Part shown: in pieces, positions 8,212 through 16,447 of the stretch | Numbering within the stretch: position 1 is the stretch's first letter | Layout: each line of letters opens with the position of its first letter | NCBI GenBank assembly: GCA_964580905.1 | Contig: CAZOLR010000002.1 | Location: forward strand, 1-64,000 | Direction of reading: 5' to 3' | Length of the DNA: 64,000 bases | DNA from: G041228335 sp964580905 | GTDB taxonomy: Bacteria > Pseudomonadota > Alphaproteobacteria > Puniceispirillales > UBA1172 | Notes under the pieces: generated by a model | Told to the model about the DNA's origin: nothing | Seen by the model: only the letters and a program-made list of their open reading frames with translations | Database searches by the model: none | Made by a program: the position numbers and the translations under genes

Positions 8212-8934
8212 ATGGCTCAAAACAAAGAGGACATGTTGACCGTGCGGGTTTGGCGCGGCGCGGATGAGGGGGAATTCCAATCCTTTCGCGTTCCATCGCG
8301 TGAAAATCAAACTGTTCTTGATGTGGTAACGGAAATCCAACGACGACAGGATCCCGGCCTCAGTTATCGTTTTGCCTGCCGCGTCGGTGTGTGCGGGTCT
8401 TGTGCAATGACGGTCAATGGCCGCGCGCGCTGGACCTGCCGGACACATATTCGCAGTCTGTCGGGCGGCCCTATTACAATCGAGCCTCTGGCGAATATGC
8501 CGCGCATCAGGGATCTCGCCTGTGACATGACCGGGTTTTTTGATAAATGGGGCAAGGCAGGTAATGATTTCACCAGTGCCCGGAGCCGTCAGGATACACC
8601 GGCGCAGGTGGACCCTTTATCGCCGCAGCGAAAGCAGGCTGATGCGGCCATTGAATGTATCAACTGCGGGGTCTGTCATGCGTCCTGCGATGTTGTTAAA
8701 TGGAACGATGAATATCTTGGGCCGGCGGCGCTGAACCGGGCCTGGTCTCTCGTCAATGATGAGCGTCACACCGAAAAAAAGACAACCCTTGAAGCGGCTC
8801 TCGGCCCCGGCGGGTGCAGCAATTGCCATAGTCAGGGAAACTGCATGGCGGCCTGTCCGGTGGGATTGAGCCCTACCCGAAGCATCGCCGGACTGAAAAA
8901 GATGAGCCTTCTTGCCATGATTGGTATTGAATGA
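8212..8934 (+). CDS. Succinate dehydrogenase/fumarate reductase iron-sulfur subunit
   Basis: A 240-residue SdhB/FrdB-type subunit that would carry electrons from the flavoprotein to quinone. The N-terminal ferredoxin domain shows the [2Fe-2S] motif CRVGVCGSC near residue 59 plus a later Cys in ARWTC. The C-terminal domain has CINCGVCHASC, then CSNCHSQGNCMAACPVG, for the [4Fe-4S] and [3Fe-4S] clusters. It opens an operon in the unusual order B-C-D-A, with three successive overlaps of four bases or less. It follows a gene-free AT-rich region holding the probable promoter. The order and the hydro-lyase genes downstream set it apart from a standard sdhCDAB locus. Confidence 0.88.
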   Translation: MAQNKEDMLTVRVWRGADEGEFQSFRVPSRENQTVLDVVTEIQRRQDPGLSYRFACRVGVCGSCAMTVNGRARWTCRTHIRSLSGGPITIEPLANMPRIRDLACDMTGFFDKWGKAGNDFTSARSRQDTPAQVDPLSPQRKQADAAIECINCGVCHASCDVVKWNDEYLGPAALNRAWSLVNDERHTEKKTTLEAALGPGGCSNCHSQGNCMAACPVGLSPTRSIAGLKKMSLLAMIGIE

Positions 8935-9272
8935 TGATGGAGGTACGTCTTTATATTCTCCAGCGGTTGAGTGCCGTTGTCATGGCACCGCTGGTCATCG
9001 TTCATCTTATGACCATTCTTTATGCTGTCCGGGGCGGGTTGAGCGCAGAAGAAATCCTTGCCCGGACCGAAGGCGTAACGATCTGGACTGTCTTCTACGG
9101 TATTTTTGTTCTGGCTGTATCTGTTCATGCTCCTTTGGGAATGCGGAAGATTCTTGTTGAATGGGCCGGGGTATCAAGGGCATGGGCCGGGAGACTTGCC
9201 CTTTTGTTTTTTGCCGGGCTGATTTTTGCTGGCGGTAGAGCAGTGTTTGCCGTGGCGGGGGTGCTGACATGA
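8931..9272 (+). CDS. SDH/FRD membrane anchor subunit, SdhC-like
   Basis: A 113-residue integral membrane protein with three predicted helices. The first carries a His in VIVHLMTILYA and the second a His in AVSVHAPLGMRKIL, the expected places for haem b ligands in SdhC/SdhD-type anchors. RLSAVVMAP matches the quinone-site Arg/Ser segment of SdhC. Three in-frame ATG codons (8931, 8934, 8937) overlap the SdhB stop, so the exact start is uncertain. It overlaps the next anchor gene by four bases. Confidence 0.78.
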   Translation: MMMEVRLYILQRLSAVVMAPLVIVHLMTILYAVRGGLSAEEILARTEGVTIWTVFYGIFVLAVSVHAPLGMRKILVEWAGVSRAWAGRLALLFFAGLIFAGGRAVFAVAGVLT

Positions 9273-9622
9273 TCCGCCGGACAGATACTCCCCGGCAAAC
9301 CGCCGGCTATATTGCCTTTGCTCTGCATCGCCTTTCCGGTCTGGCGCTGGCGGTTTTCCTGCCATTTCATTTCCTTGTGCTCGGTCTGGCCATTGAAGGT
9401 GAGGCAAGGCTGAATGAAGTGCTCACCTGGACCGAACAGCCTCTCGTCAAGTTTGCGGAATGGGGGCTGGTTGTGCTGTTGACCTTACATCTGATCCTGG
9501 GTGTTCGTGTGCTTTTGCTGGAATGGGCTCCGTGGCAGGGGCATCTGCGTTCAGGCTGGATCAGCGGCGGCATCATCCTGGCGCTACTCACCGGCGCCGG
9601 ATTTATTCTCGGAGTGATGTGA
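9269..9622 (+). CDS. SDH/FRD membrane anchor subunit, second (SdhC/SdhD-like)
   Basis: A 117-residue membrane protein with three helices. It contains FALHRLSGLALAVFLPFHFL, close to the HRxSG signature of SdhC cytochrome b556, and a second His in LTLHLILGVRVLLLEW. Together with the previous gene it would form the haem-bearing quinone-reducing anchor dimer. Start ATG 9269 overlaps the upstream stop, and its own stop overlaps the flavoprotein start (ATGA). Confidence 0.8.
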   Translation: MIRRTDTPRQTAGYIAFALHRLSGLALAVFLPFHFLVLGLAIEGEARLNEVLTWTEQPLVKFAEWGLVVLLTLHLILGVRVLLLEWAPWQGHLRSGWISGGIILALLTGAGFILGVM

Positions 9623-11373
9623 TGCAGGTTGAGCGTCTGAAGACAGATATTCTGATTATCGGAACAGGAGGGGCTGGCCTTTTTGCGGCCTTGCACGCAA
9701 AGCAGGCCAATCCTGATCTGGATGTGACACTTGCTGTCAAGGGGTTGGTGGGGAAGTGCGGTTGCACAAGGATGGTCCAGGGGGGCTATAATGTCGCGCT
9801 TCAACCCGGGGACAGTATTGAACGTCATTTCATGGATACAATCGTCGGAGGCAAGTGGTTGCCGCGTCAGGATCTGGCGTGGAAACTCTGCGAAACCGCG
9901 GTGGAACGTGTTCAGGAACTTGAAAACGAAATCGGGTGTTTCTTTGACCGCAACCCTGACGGCACATTGCATCAGAAGGCTTTCGCCGGCCAGAGTTTCG
10001 ACCGCACCGCACATAAAGCTGACCTTACCGGGATCGAGATTATCAACAGGCTGATGGAGAAAGTCTGGAAGGCTGAAGTTCGGCGACTTGAAGAGCATCG
10101 TGCCATCAGGCTTATTCCGGCAAAAGACGGCTCCGGCCTTGCCGGTGTCATGCTCATTGATATGCGCGAGGGTACGTACAGGTACGTCAGCGCGAAAGCC
10201 GTACTGATGGCAAGTGGTGCCGGTCCTTCGATGTATCGTTACCACACACCATCGGGTGACAAAACCTGCGACGGTGTAGCCATGATGCTGCAAAGCGGGC
10301 TGGCTTTCCGTGATATGGAGATGGTGCAGTTTCATCCGACAGGTCTGTTGGGTGGCCCGGACACACGAATGACGGGTACCGTGCTCGAAGAAGGTCTTCG
10401 CGGGGCAGGCGGGTATCTTCTGAACGGCGAAGGTGAGCGCTTTATGTCGGCTTATGATCCTTCAGGAGAGCGCGCAACGCGTGATATCGTAAGCCGGGGT
10501 ATTTATCAGGAAATGCGTGAGGGCAGGACAACCCCTATGGGGGGCGTCTATATCAGTATGGCGCATCTGGGCCCGGAGAAGGTTGAAAAAGCATTTCCAG
10601 GTATGGTGAAAAGGTGCAGGGATTGCGGGTTTGACCTTGCTGCAGGCCGGGTCGAAGTTGTGCCTACTGCGCATTACATGATGGGAGGAGTTGAGTTTAA
10701 TCTCGACACATCAACAGACATACAAGGGCTTTTTGCTGCCGGAGAAGACTGCGGCGGGGTGCATGGTGCCAATCGTCTTGGCGGCAATGGTGTTGCCAAC
10801 TCGACGGTATTCGGCGGCATTGCCGGGGACAGCATGGCTGCCTTTGTCGAAGGGGTGACGCATCACCGTGATCCCGATGAAGCTGAAATAGACAGGGCTG
10901 TTGCTGAAGCTGAAATCCCGTTTGGTCTTTCCGGAGGAGATATCTTTGCTGCCCGTGACCGACTGTCTGAGATCATGTGGGATAACGTTGGAATTATCCG
11001 TACCCGCGCAGGCCTGGAACACGGGATAAGGGAGCTGGAAAATCTGGCCGGTGAGATTGAAACGATGGGCGTGCCGGACGGTAATCGTGCATTTAACCTG
11101 ACCTGGCATGACTGGATCAATCTGCGTTCTCTTGTTCTGGCGTCACAGGTGATTGCCTGTTCGGCTCTGGCGCGGGAAGACAGCCGGGGTGCGCATTTCC
11201 GCGAAGATTATCCGGAGGCGGGTAATCTTGATGAAACCCGGTATACCCGGGTGAAACTGTCTGATGGAAAACTTTCCCTGACGATGGAAAAGGTTGATTT
11301 TTCCATTGTCCGGCCGGGGGAGAGTCTGATCGAAGGTGCCGCCGCCATCCCTTCGGGAAATGTAGCTGAGTAG
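9622..11373 (+). CDS. Succinate dehydrogenase/fumarate reductase flavoprotein subunit, atypical FAD site
   Basis: A 583-residue SdhA/FrdA-type subunit. Seen: FAD-binding start LIIGTGGAGLFAALHA, substrate-site segments QFHPTGL and ERATRDIVSRG, HYMMGG, and the FAD-binding GANRLGGN. The segment that normally reads SHTVAAQGG, with the His that covalently binds FAD, reads GCTRMVQGG here, so Cys48 stands at the His position. Flavin may be non-covalent, as in aspartate oxidase, or bound differently. Compared with canonical SdhA, the substrate-site region after QFHPTG also carries an insert-like LLGGPDTRMTGT. The frame stays open upstream to 9460, but ATG 9622 overlaps the anchor stop and is the natural start. 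The product converts succinate or a related dicarboxylate. Confidence 0.85.
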   Translation: MQVERLKTDILIIGTGGAGLFAALHAKQANPDLDVTLAVKGLVGKCGCTRMVQGGYNVALQPGDSIERHFMDTIVGGKWLPRQDLAWKLCETAVERVQELENEIGCFFDRNPDGTLHQKAFAGQSFDRTAHKADLTGIEIINRLMEKVWKAEVRRLEEHRAIRLIPAKDGSGLAGVMLIDMREGTYRYVSAKAVLMASGAGPSMYRYHTPSGDKTCDGVAMMLQSGLAFRDMEMVQFHPTGLLGGPDTRMTGTVLEEGLRGAGGYLLNGEGERFMSAYDPSGERATRDIVSRGIYQEMREGRTTPMGGVYISMAHLGPEKVEKAFPGMVKRCRDCGFDLAAGRVEVVPTAHYMMGGVEFNLDTSTDIQGLFAAGEDCGGVHGANRLGGNGVANSTVFGGIAGDSMAAFVEGVTHHRDPDEAEIDRAVAEAEIPFGLSGGDIFAARDRLSEIMWDNVGIIRTRAGLEHGIRELENLAGEIETMGVPDGNRAFNLTWHDWINLRSLVLASQVIACSALAREDSRGAHFREDYPEAGNLDETRYTRVKLSDGKLSLTMEKVDFSIVRPGESLIEGAAAIPSGNVAE

Positions 11374-11377
11374 GAAC

Positions 11378-12307
11378 ATGACAATACATACTGACATCAT
11401 AGAAGAAGCCGCTTTCACCATCATGCAGAAGGCCGCCATTGATATCCCGGAAGACTATCTTGGCGGGATCAAGACGATGGCTGATAAAGAAGACGGTGAT
11501 CTTTCGGCTTTTGTGCTCAGGGCCATGCTTGAAAATTATGAAGCCGCCAGTGAAGATCGCCGCCCTATGTGCGCTGATACCGGTCTTCCCAGATATTACG
11601 TCAAGGTTGGGGACAGGGCGAAGGTTGAAAGTTTTGTCGGGCTGGATCGCGGGTTGAGGGCCGCTACCGCACGGGCAACCCGTGATGTTCCGCTCAGGCC
11701 CAACCGGGTGCATCCGCTCTGGCGGACGGAGCATAACAACAATCTGGGCATAAATGCTCCGGAAGTGGAGTGGAGCTTTGAGCCGGATGCCGACTGGATT
11801 GATATTACAACTGTCCACAAGGGAGGCCTTTTTGGTAGCGATTACCGGATGCTTTTCCCGGGCGATGGCATCGATGGGATCAAGAGGTTTTTTCTCGACA
11901 CCCTGATCGCCTTCGGAAAGCGTGGCCTTGCCTGCCAGCCGGCGATTGTCGGTGTTGGTATCGGTGGGTCAAAAGACACCTGCATGCAACTGGGAAAACA
12001 GGCAGCCTGCCTCAGGGTGGTTGGAGACAGGAACCCGGATAGCAAAATCGCTGCGCTCGAAGATGAGCTTATTGAGCTTGGCAATTCTATCGGCATGGGG
12101 GCTATGGGGTTTGTCGGCTCATCAATGGTGGTGGATTGCCATATTGAAGTTGGCTACACCCATACCGGCGGCATGCCGGTAAGTGTCCACACTTTTTGTC
12201 TGTCGTCACGGCGGGCAACGGCACGTATCCATGCCGATGGCACCATCGAATACAGGACAGACCCTATGTGGTTCACTCCTTATATGCGTCGGGAGGGCAT
12301 AGAATGA
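11378..12307 (+). CDS. Class I fumarase/L-tartrate dehydratase-type hydro-lyase, alpha subunit
   Basis: A 309-residue [4Fe-4S] hydro-lyase subunit of the FumA N-terminal/TtdA family. The three cluster cysteines are visible in MCADTGLP, GGSKDTC and VVDCHIE. Substrate candidates are fumarate, tartrate or a related unsaturated diacid; the sequence alone does not decide. It starts 4 bases after the flavoprotein stop, and its stop overlaps the beta-subunit start, so this hydration step is co-transcribed with the oxidation step that makes the alkene. The split into alpha and beta genes is typical of archaeal-type fumarases and tartrate dehydratases. Confidence 0.88.
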   Translation: MTIHTDIIEEAAFTIMQKAAIDIPEDYLGGIKTMADKEDGDLSAFVLRAMLENYEAASEDRRPMCADTGLPRYYVKVGDRAKVESFVGLDRGLRAATARATRDVPLRPNRVHPLWRTEHNNNLGINAPEVEWSFEPDADWIDITTVHKGGLFGSDYRMLFPGDGIDGIKRFFLDTLIAFGKRGLACQPAIVGVGIGGSKDTCMQLGKQAACLRVVGDRNPDSKIAALEDELIELGNSIGMGAMGFVGSSMVVDCHIEVGYTHTGGMPVSVHTFCLSSRRATARIHADGTIEYRTDPMWFTPYMRREGIE

Positions 12308-12981
12308 CTTCAGGAAAGCTGACAACACATGTCCTTGATTTGCCGGCGCGTCCTGAGGATATAGCAAAGCTCAGGCCTGGTGATATCGCGTATCTCAACG
12401 GAATTGTCTACACTGCACGAGAAGGCGTGTATACCCGGATAATCGGGGGAGGTGAAGACTTACCCGTTAAGGATCTGGCTTCGGTTAGCAATGCTAATTT
12501 CCATTGTTCGCCCGCCGCGGCCCCTGATGGTAAGGGCGGGTACTCCATTGGCGGGGTGACAGCGACGGCGTCCTTCCGGTTTTCAAAATGGATGGCAGAC
12601 TGGCTTGATCTTACCGGCACAAAACTGGTGATTGGCAAAGGCGGGATGCCTCTGGCGGATTACAAGGACATTCTCGCGCCGCGGGGAGCGGTATATCTTA
12701 CGACAGTCGGATATGGCACTGGTGCCTTGCTTGGCCGGGGCGTGAAAGGGGTGAAAGCCGTGCATTGGCTGGATCAGCTTGGTATCGCTCAGGCGATGTG
12801 GATGTTCGAGGTTGAGAAATTCGGACCATTCATCGTCGACAGCGACCTTGAAGGTAATTCGCTTTTCGCCCAGCAAGGTGAAATGATCAATTCAAAACTG
12901 GCTTCGCTCTACGATGGGCTCAAGCCTCCTGCCCTGCACCGGTATGGTGAAACCGATGATCGTAAAGATGAACTGATGTAA
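12304..12981 (+). CDS. Class I fumarase/L-tartrate dehydratase-type hydro-lyase, beta subunit
   Basis: A 225-residue partner of the preceding alpha subunit (FumA C-terminal/TtdB fold). Conserved features include GDIAYLNGIVYTAR, a GPAAAPDG-like turn (CSPAAAPDGKGGY), LVIGKGGMP and the late VEKFGPFIVDSDLEGNS stretch. The start ATG 12304 overlaps the alpha stop (ATGA), indicating translational coupling and 1:1 production. An upstream in-frame extension to 12196 overlaps the alpha gene and is unlikely. Only two bases separate the stop from the LysR gene. Confidence 0.87.
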   Translation: MTSGKLTTHVLDLPARPEDIAKLRPGDIAYLNGIVYTAREGVYTRIIGGGEDLPVKDLASVSNANFHCSPAAAPDGKGGYSIGGVTATASFRFSKWMADWLDLTGTKLVIGKGGMPLADYKDILAPRGAVYLTTVGYGTGALLGRGVKGVKAVHWLDQLGIAQAMWMFEVEKFGPFIVDSDLEGNSLFAQQGEMINSKLASLYDGLKPPALHRYGETDDRKDELM

Positions 12982-12983
12982 CC

Positions 12984-13856
12984 ATGCCGGATATCAAAAC
13001 TCTTGAAACATTTCGATCTGTCGTCAACCACGGCAGTTTCAATGCTGCGGCAGAAGAGTTGGGTATATCGGTCAGTACGGTCAGTTTGCAGATGCGAAAT
13101 CTTGAGAGTTTTGCCGGTATGCTCCTGTTTGATCGTGGGCGCAAGCCACTGCCACTGACACGTGACGGTCTTGCCTATCTTGACCGGGTAGATGCGGTCC
13201 TGAAATCATGGTCTGAATTGAAACCCAAAAATGCCGGGAATTTCGCAGAGGGCCATCTTCATATCGGGACAGTTCATACGGCACTTGCCGGGGTGATGCC
13301 TCTGGCGCTCAAATCTATCCATGCCCGTTTCCCAAAGCTCAACGTGACTATCACGCCGGGGCTCAGCCATGAGCTTGAGGCCCTGATGCTGGCAGGGCAG
13401 ATGGATTGCGCCTATCTCAGCCTTCCGGATCAGCCCGTAGGTGGATTGGAATACCGGCCTTTATTGTCCGAGTCGCTGGTGGTGATTGCGCATGCTGATC
13501 ACGCCCGGGGGCAGGCGATCGAATGCCTCAGGCAGGGGCCATATATCAGGTTTAATCCAAAAGCCAGGGTGGGTGCACTGATTGAGCAAGCGCTTAGGCG
13601 GCAGAACATGAAACTGTCATCAGGGATGGAGATCGACACACTTGATGGCGTGATTGCGCTGGTGGAAAATGGACTTGGTGTTTCTGTTATCCCGCTTTTG
13701 AGCGCGGAACGGCTGCCGGCTGTGATCAGGGTTCTCGATCTTGATGCTGATGCAGAGCGTCACCTTGGGCTTGCTTTTCCTAAAGTGGGTCGACAGCTTC
13801 ATCGTATTGAGGAAATATATGATTGCTTCAAAAAAGCCTGTATCGAGATGAGCTGA
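12984..13856 (+). CDS. LysR-family transcriptional regulator
   Basis: A 290-residue regulator with an N-terminal winged helix (LETFRSVVNHGSFNAAAEEL, then a recognition helix near STVSLQMRNLE) and a C-terminal effector-binding domain (residues about 90-285). It is the sixth gene of the SDH/hydro-lyase operon, two bases after the beta subunit, instead of divergent as is usual for LysR proteins. The effector is probably the dicarboxylate handled by the operon; TtdR of E. coli is a family precedent next to tartrate dehydratase genes. Autoregulation of the operon promoter near 8140-8210 is inferred. Confidence 0.88.
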   Translation: MPDIKTLETFRSVVNHGSFNAAAEELGISVSTVSLQMRNLESFAGMLLFDRGRKPLPLTRDGLAYLDRVDAVLKSWSELKPKNAGNFAEGHLHIGTVHTALAGVMPLALKSIHARFPKLNVTITPGLSHELEALMLAGQMDCAYLSLPDQPVGGLEYRPLLSESLVVIAHADHARGQAIECLRQGPYIRFNPKARVGALIEQALRRQNMKLSSGMEIDTLDGVIALVENGLGVSVIPLLSAERLPAVIRVLDLDADAERHLGLAFPKVGRQLHRIEEIYDCFKKACIEMS

Positions 13857-13905
13857 CTCATTCAAGAGGTTCGCTTACACAGGAAAAGCCTAGAGGGGGC
13901 AGGTG

Positions 13906-14508
13906 ATGAAGACGTTTCGTGTTTACGGGAAAAGCGGTGCCGGATCGCTGATTGTTGAATATCTGCTTCAACTGGCTGGCGCTGAGTATGAACTGATTTG
14001 TCCTGACAAGGAAACCCGGCGTGGCAATGCGTATCGTTCTGTTGCTCCACACGGGCTTATTCCGGCTATTGAAACGCCGGAAGGCCATACGATGTGCGAA
14101 AGTCTTGCGATCACAATCTATCTTCTCGAACGTTTTCCCGACATGGGCATGATAGCGCCCCATGGCCAGGCTGAACGCATGCAGTGTCTGCAATGGTTGT
14201 CTATTTTGTCCACTTCACTCTATAACGCAAACCTCCGGTGGTATTATGCGGAAACATTCGGCCCGGAGGAGGGCGTCCGCGCCAAGGCTGAAACCGACCG
14301 TAGGGCTGTTTACGATCTCATCGAAGCGGGAGCCGGTGCATATCTTGCAGGTAAAGATATGAGCGCAGCGGATCTTTATCTCTATATGCTTCTGGAATGG
14401 GATAACGATCTTTTGGCTGAGCTTGAGACACGCCCTCGCATGAAACGCATAAGAGAAAAGGTCGGGGCTTTGCCTGAAATAAGAGACGTCATGGCACGCC
14501 AACCATAA
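13906..14508 (+). CDS. Glutathione S-transferase-like protein
   Basis: A 200-residue protein of GST fold: thioredoxin-like N-terminal domain (residues 1-80) with a GKSGAGS loop, cis-Pro context HGLIPAIE and the Glu-Ser pair ESLAITIYL for glutathione binding, then an all-helical C-terminal domain with SAADLYLYM. ATG 13906 follows AGAGGGGG at good spacing; GTG 13903 is the alternative. It lies 49 bases after the LysR gene on the same strand and may be the last gene of that operon. No specific substrate is suggested. Confidence 0.82.
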   Translation: MKTFRVYGKSGAGSLIVEYLLQLAGAEYELICPDKETRRGNAYRSVAPHGLIPAIETPEGHTMCESLAITIYLLERFPDMGMIAPHGQAERMQCLQWLSILSTSLYNANLRWYYAETFGPEEGVRAKAETDRRAVYDLIEAGAGAYLAGKDMSAADLYLYMLLEWDNDLLAELETRPRMKRIREKVGALPEIRDVMARQP

Positions 14509-14524
14509 GGAAGATCGTTGGTGT

Positions 14525-16123
14525 TTATCCGAGTGTTGGTGCCGGCATTCCGTTCATCAGGCAGTTGATCACGGTTGTATGTCCTGATCTCAATGACTTG
14601 GACAGGGCGGCAGCCGCTTCGTCCCCCGTTCTGGCCACAACACCTTTGGCCCCCAGGGCCTGTGCCATCTTGTCATAAGAAGTCTTGTCGTCGAGCCAGC
14701 ATCCCCGGGCGCGGTCCGCACCATAGTTTCTGATCTGTATTTCTACTTCTGCGCCCCAGCGTTGGTCATTGCCAATGATAAAGGTGATGGGCAGATCAAG
14801 CCGCCGGGCTGTTTCAATTTCCATGAAGGAAAACCCTGCCGTGCCATCACCCATAAATGCTATGACCGGCCGGGACGGATTGGCCATGGCGGCACCTATA
14901 GCCTGGGGAATGGCACCGCCGATGGCACCGGAAAGCCCGTTGATGATCATGTTTTCACCAGGCAAAACCGATTGGGTCCATTGCCCGAACTCACCACCGT
15001 CAACCACGAGAAGAGGGGGGTTTTCTCCGGTAGTCAGAGGTAGGATGCTGTTGAGAAAATCCCATGCTATCGGTGATGTTCCGCTTTTGGGAGGCTTGGG
15101 CCGCTCGTTGAGTAGTTTCTTTACCGTCTCAAACCATCTCTGGGGGCCTTTGATGCCGCCGTTCTGGTCTATAAGAGTATGCACAGCACTGACAGGATCA
15201 GCCATGCATCCCCAGGACAGACGGCCGCTGATAAGCCTGCTGGCCTGGGCGATGGTATCGGCTTCGGCAGCGATCAGTGCAATGCGTTCCGCTGGCATGA
15301 TACTCTCATCACCACTGCCAAGAGTGTAATCGATATCCTTGTCCAGAAGCAGAATACGGTCCGCTGCCTTCAGGATCTTTTTCAACTGCCCAAGGCCGGG
15401 ATCGTTCAAGCCCCTCGGGCTCTGCATGGTGATGACAGGTATTCGCAAGCTCCGCATCAGTCTTTCTGTAAGGTCACCATTTCGGATGCTTTGTAGCGAC
15501 GAGCTTGTCAGGATCAATGGCGCGTCGGCTCCGTCCAGAATAGAAAGAATGGAGTGGAGATCAGCGCTGCTGAGCGGCATCGCTTCAGGCAGAAAACTCT
15601 CATCTGTATGGGTTACCGGCGAAACGGAGGCTTTAAGGATGTCTTCAGGCAAAGCCAGATGCACTGGTCCCGGACGGCCGGATTTGGCCAGAGCGATTGC
15701 CCCGGCAATGTCGTCTGCAAGCCGCTCGGCGTTAGCGCATCGCCAGCTCTGTTTGACAAGCCCTGATGCCACCGCGCTCTGATCAAGCTCCTGAAAAGGT
15801 CCTTGACCATCTTTTGATATGGGGCTGTCACCACTCAGCAAGAGGATAGGTGAATGGGACTGACGGAGGGGGAAAAGCGGTCCAAGCGCGTTGGTAAATC
15901 CGGGACCTGCTGTCACAAGCGCCACGCCGACTTTGTCTGATGTCCGGGCGTAGCCATCCGCCATGTACACAGCACCAGCTTCATGTCTCGTGTGAATGAT
16001 GGAGACAGGCCGGTCAATTACCGCGTCATAGGCGGACATGATCTGGTTTCCAGAAAGGCTGAAAATAGTATCCGTGCCTGAACTGTATAATGTATCAATC
16101 AGCTGTTCCGCAGCCTTGATCAT
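14525..16123 (-). CDS. Thiamine diphosphate-dependent enzyme, acetolactate synthase-like
   Basis: A 532-residue ThDP enzyme with the three domains of the acetolactate synthase/benzoylformate decarboxylase superfamily. Catalytic Glu is in TRHEAGAVYMADGYAR (about residue 47), the central domain spans about 185-310, and the C-terminal ThDP site shows GDGTAGFSF followed by NDQRWG. The presence of the catalytic Glu argues against glyoxylate carboligase. It lacks the length and N-terminus of sulfoacetaldehyde acetyltransferase (Xsc). No regulatory small subunit is nearby, so true branched-chain biosynthesis is unlikely; a 2-oxoacid decarboxylase or ligase role is possible. Confidence 0.8.
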   Translation of the reverse strand: MIKAAEQLIDTLYSSGTDTIFSLSGNQIMSAYDAVIDRPVSIIHTRHEAGAVYMADGYARTSDKVGVALVTAGPGFTNALGPLFPLRQSHSPILLLSGDSPISKDGQGPFQELDQSAVASGLVKQSWRCANAERLADDIAGAIALAKSGRPGPVHLALPEDILKASVSPVTHTDESFLPEAMPLSSADLHSILSILDGADAPLILTSSSLQSIRNGDLTERLMRSLRIPVITMQSPRGLNDPGLGQLKKILKAADRILLLDKDIDYTLGSGDESIMPAERIALIAAEADTIAQASRLISGRLSWGCMADPVSAVHTLIDQNGGIKGPQRWFETVKKLLNERPKPPKSGTSPIAWDFLNSILPLTTGENPPLLVVDGGEFGQWTQSVLPGENMIINGLSGAIGGAIPQAIGAAMANPSRPVIAFMGDGTAGFSFMEIETARRLDLPITFIIGNDQRWGAEVEIQIRNYGADRARGCWLDDKTSYDKMAQALGAKGVVARTGDEAAAALSKSLRSGHTTVINCLMNGMPAPTLG

Positions 16124-16447
16124 GACTATTTTTTCCCGTCATCAATACGATAGGGACAGTAAAACAAAGGCGCTGGCAGAAATTCGATCCGGCTCCCCAA
16201 TTACTCTTTTTGTATACTGGACACTGTCGATAAGAGCAAGAATATCGAGGGTAAAAGTGCAGGTGCAGGGCAAGAAAGGGGGATTTTGCTTGCCCCGCAA
16301 CCATGGAAATAGAGCGAGGTGAATGAAATTCAAGCCGATAGTCTCAGGCACGCGCCTGGGGTGTCAAAACGACGAAGATCCCCATATCATCACATGACAG
16401 GGTACTTTCGGGATGGTAGGAATGGAAGATCAACACGGAGAATTCAG
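16124..16447. other. Gene-poor 324-base divergent intergenic region with hairpins
   Basis: No credible gene is visible here. It must hold the promoters for the divergent ThDP enzyme and beta-hydroxyacid dehydrogenase. GGGCAAG (16268-16274) and CTTGCCC (16289-16295) form a 7-bp stem with a 14-base loop. CAGGC (16345-16349) and GCCTG (16354-16358) form a second small stem. Neither is followed by a T-run, so they are not obvious terminators. They could be leader structures or operators for the rightward gene. Confidence 0.4.

Noticed and set aside
9367..10335. 322-residue minus-strand open frame opposite SdhD/SdhA
   Set aside because: Antisense of conserved SDH genes; composition follows the complementary codons and no domain is visible.
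14525..16123. ThDP enzyme as the missing sulfoacetaldehyde acetyltransferase (Xsc) for the sulfite locus
   Set aside because: At 532 residues it is shorter than Xsc, the N-terminus differs, and it lies 25 kb from the sulfite genes; a generic acetolactate-synthase-like label is safer.
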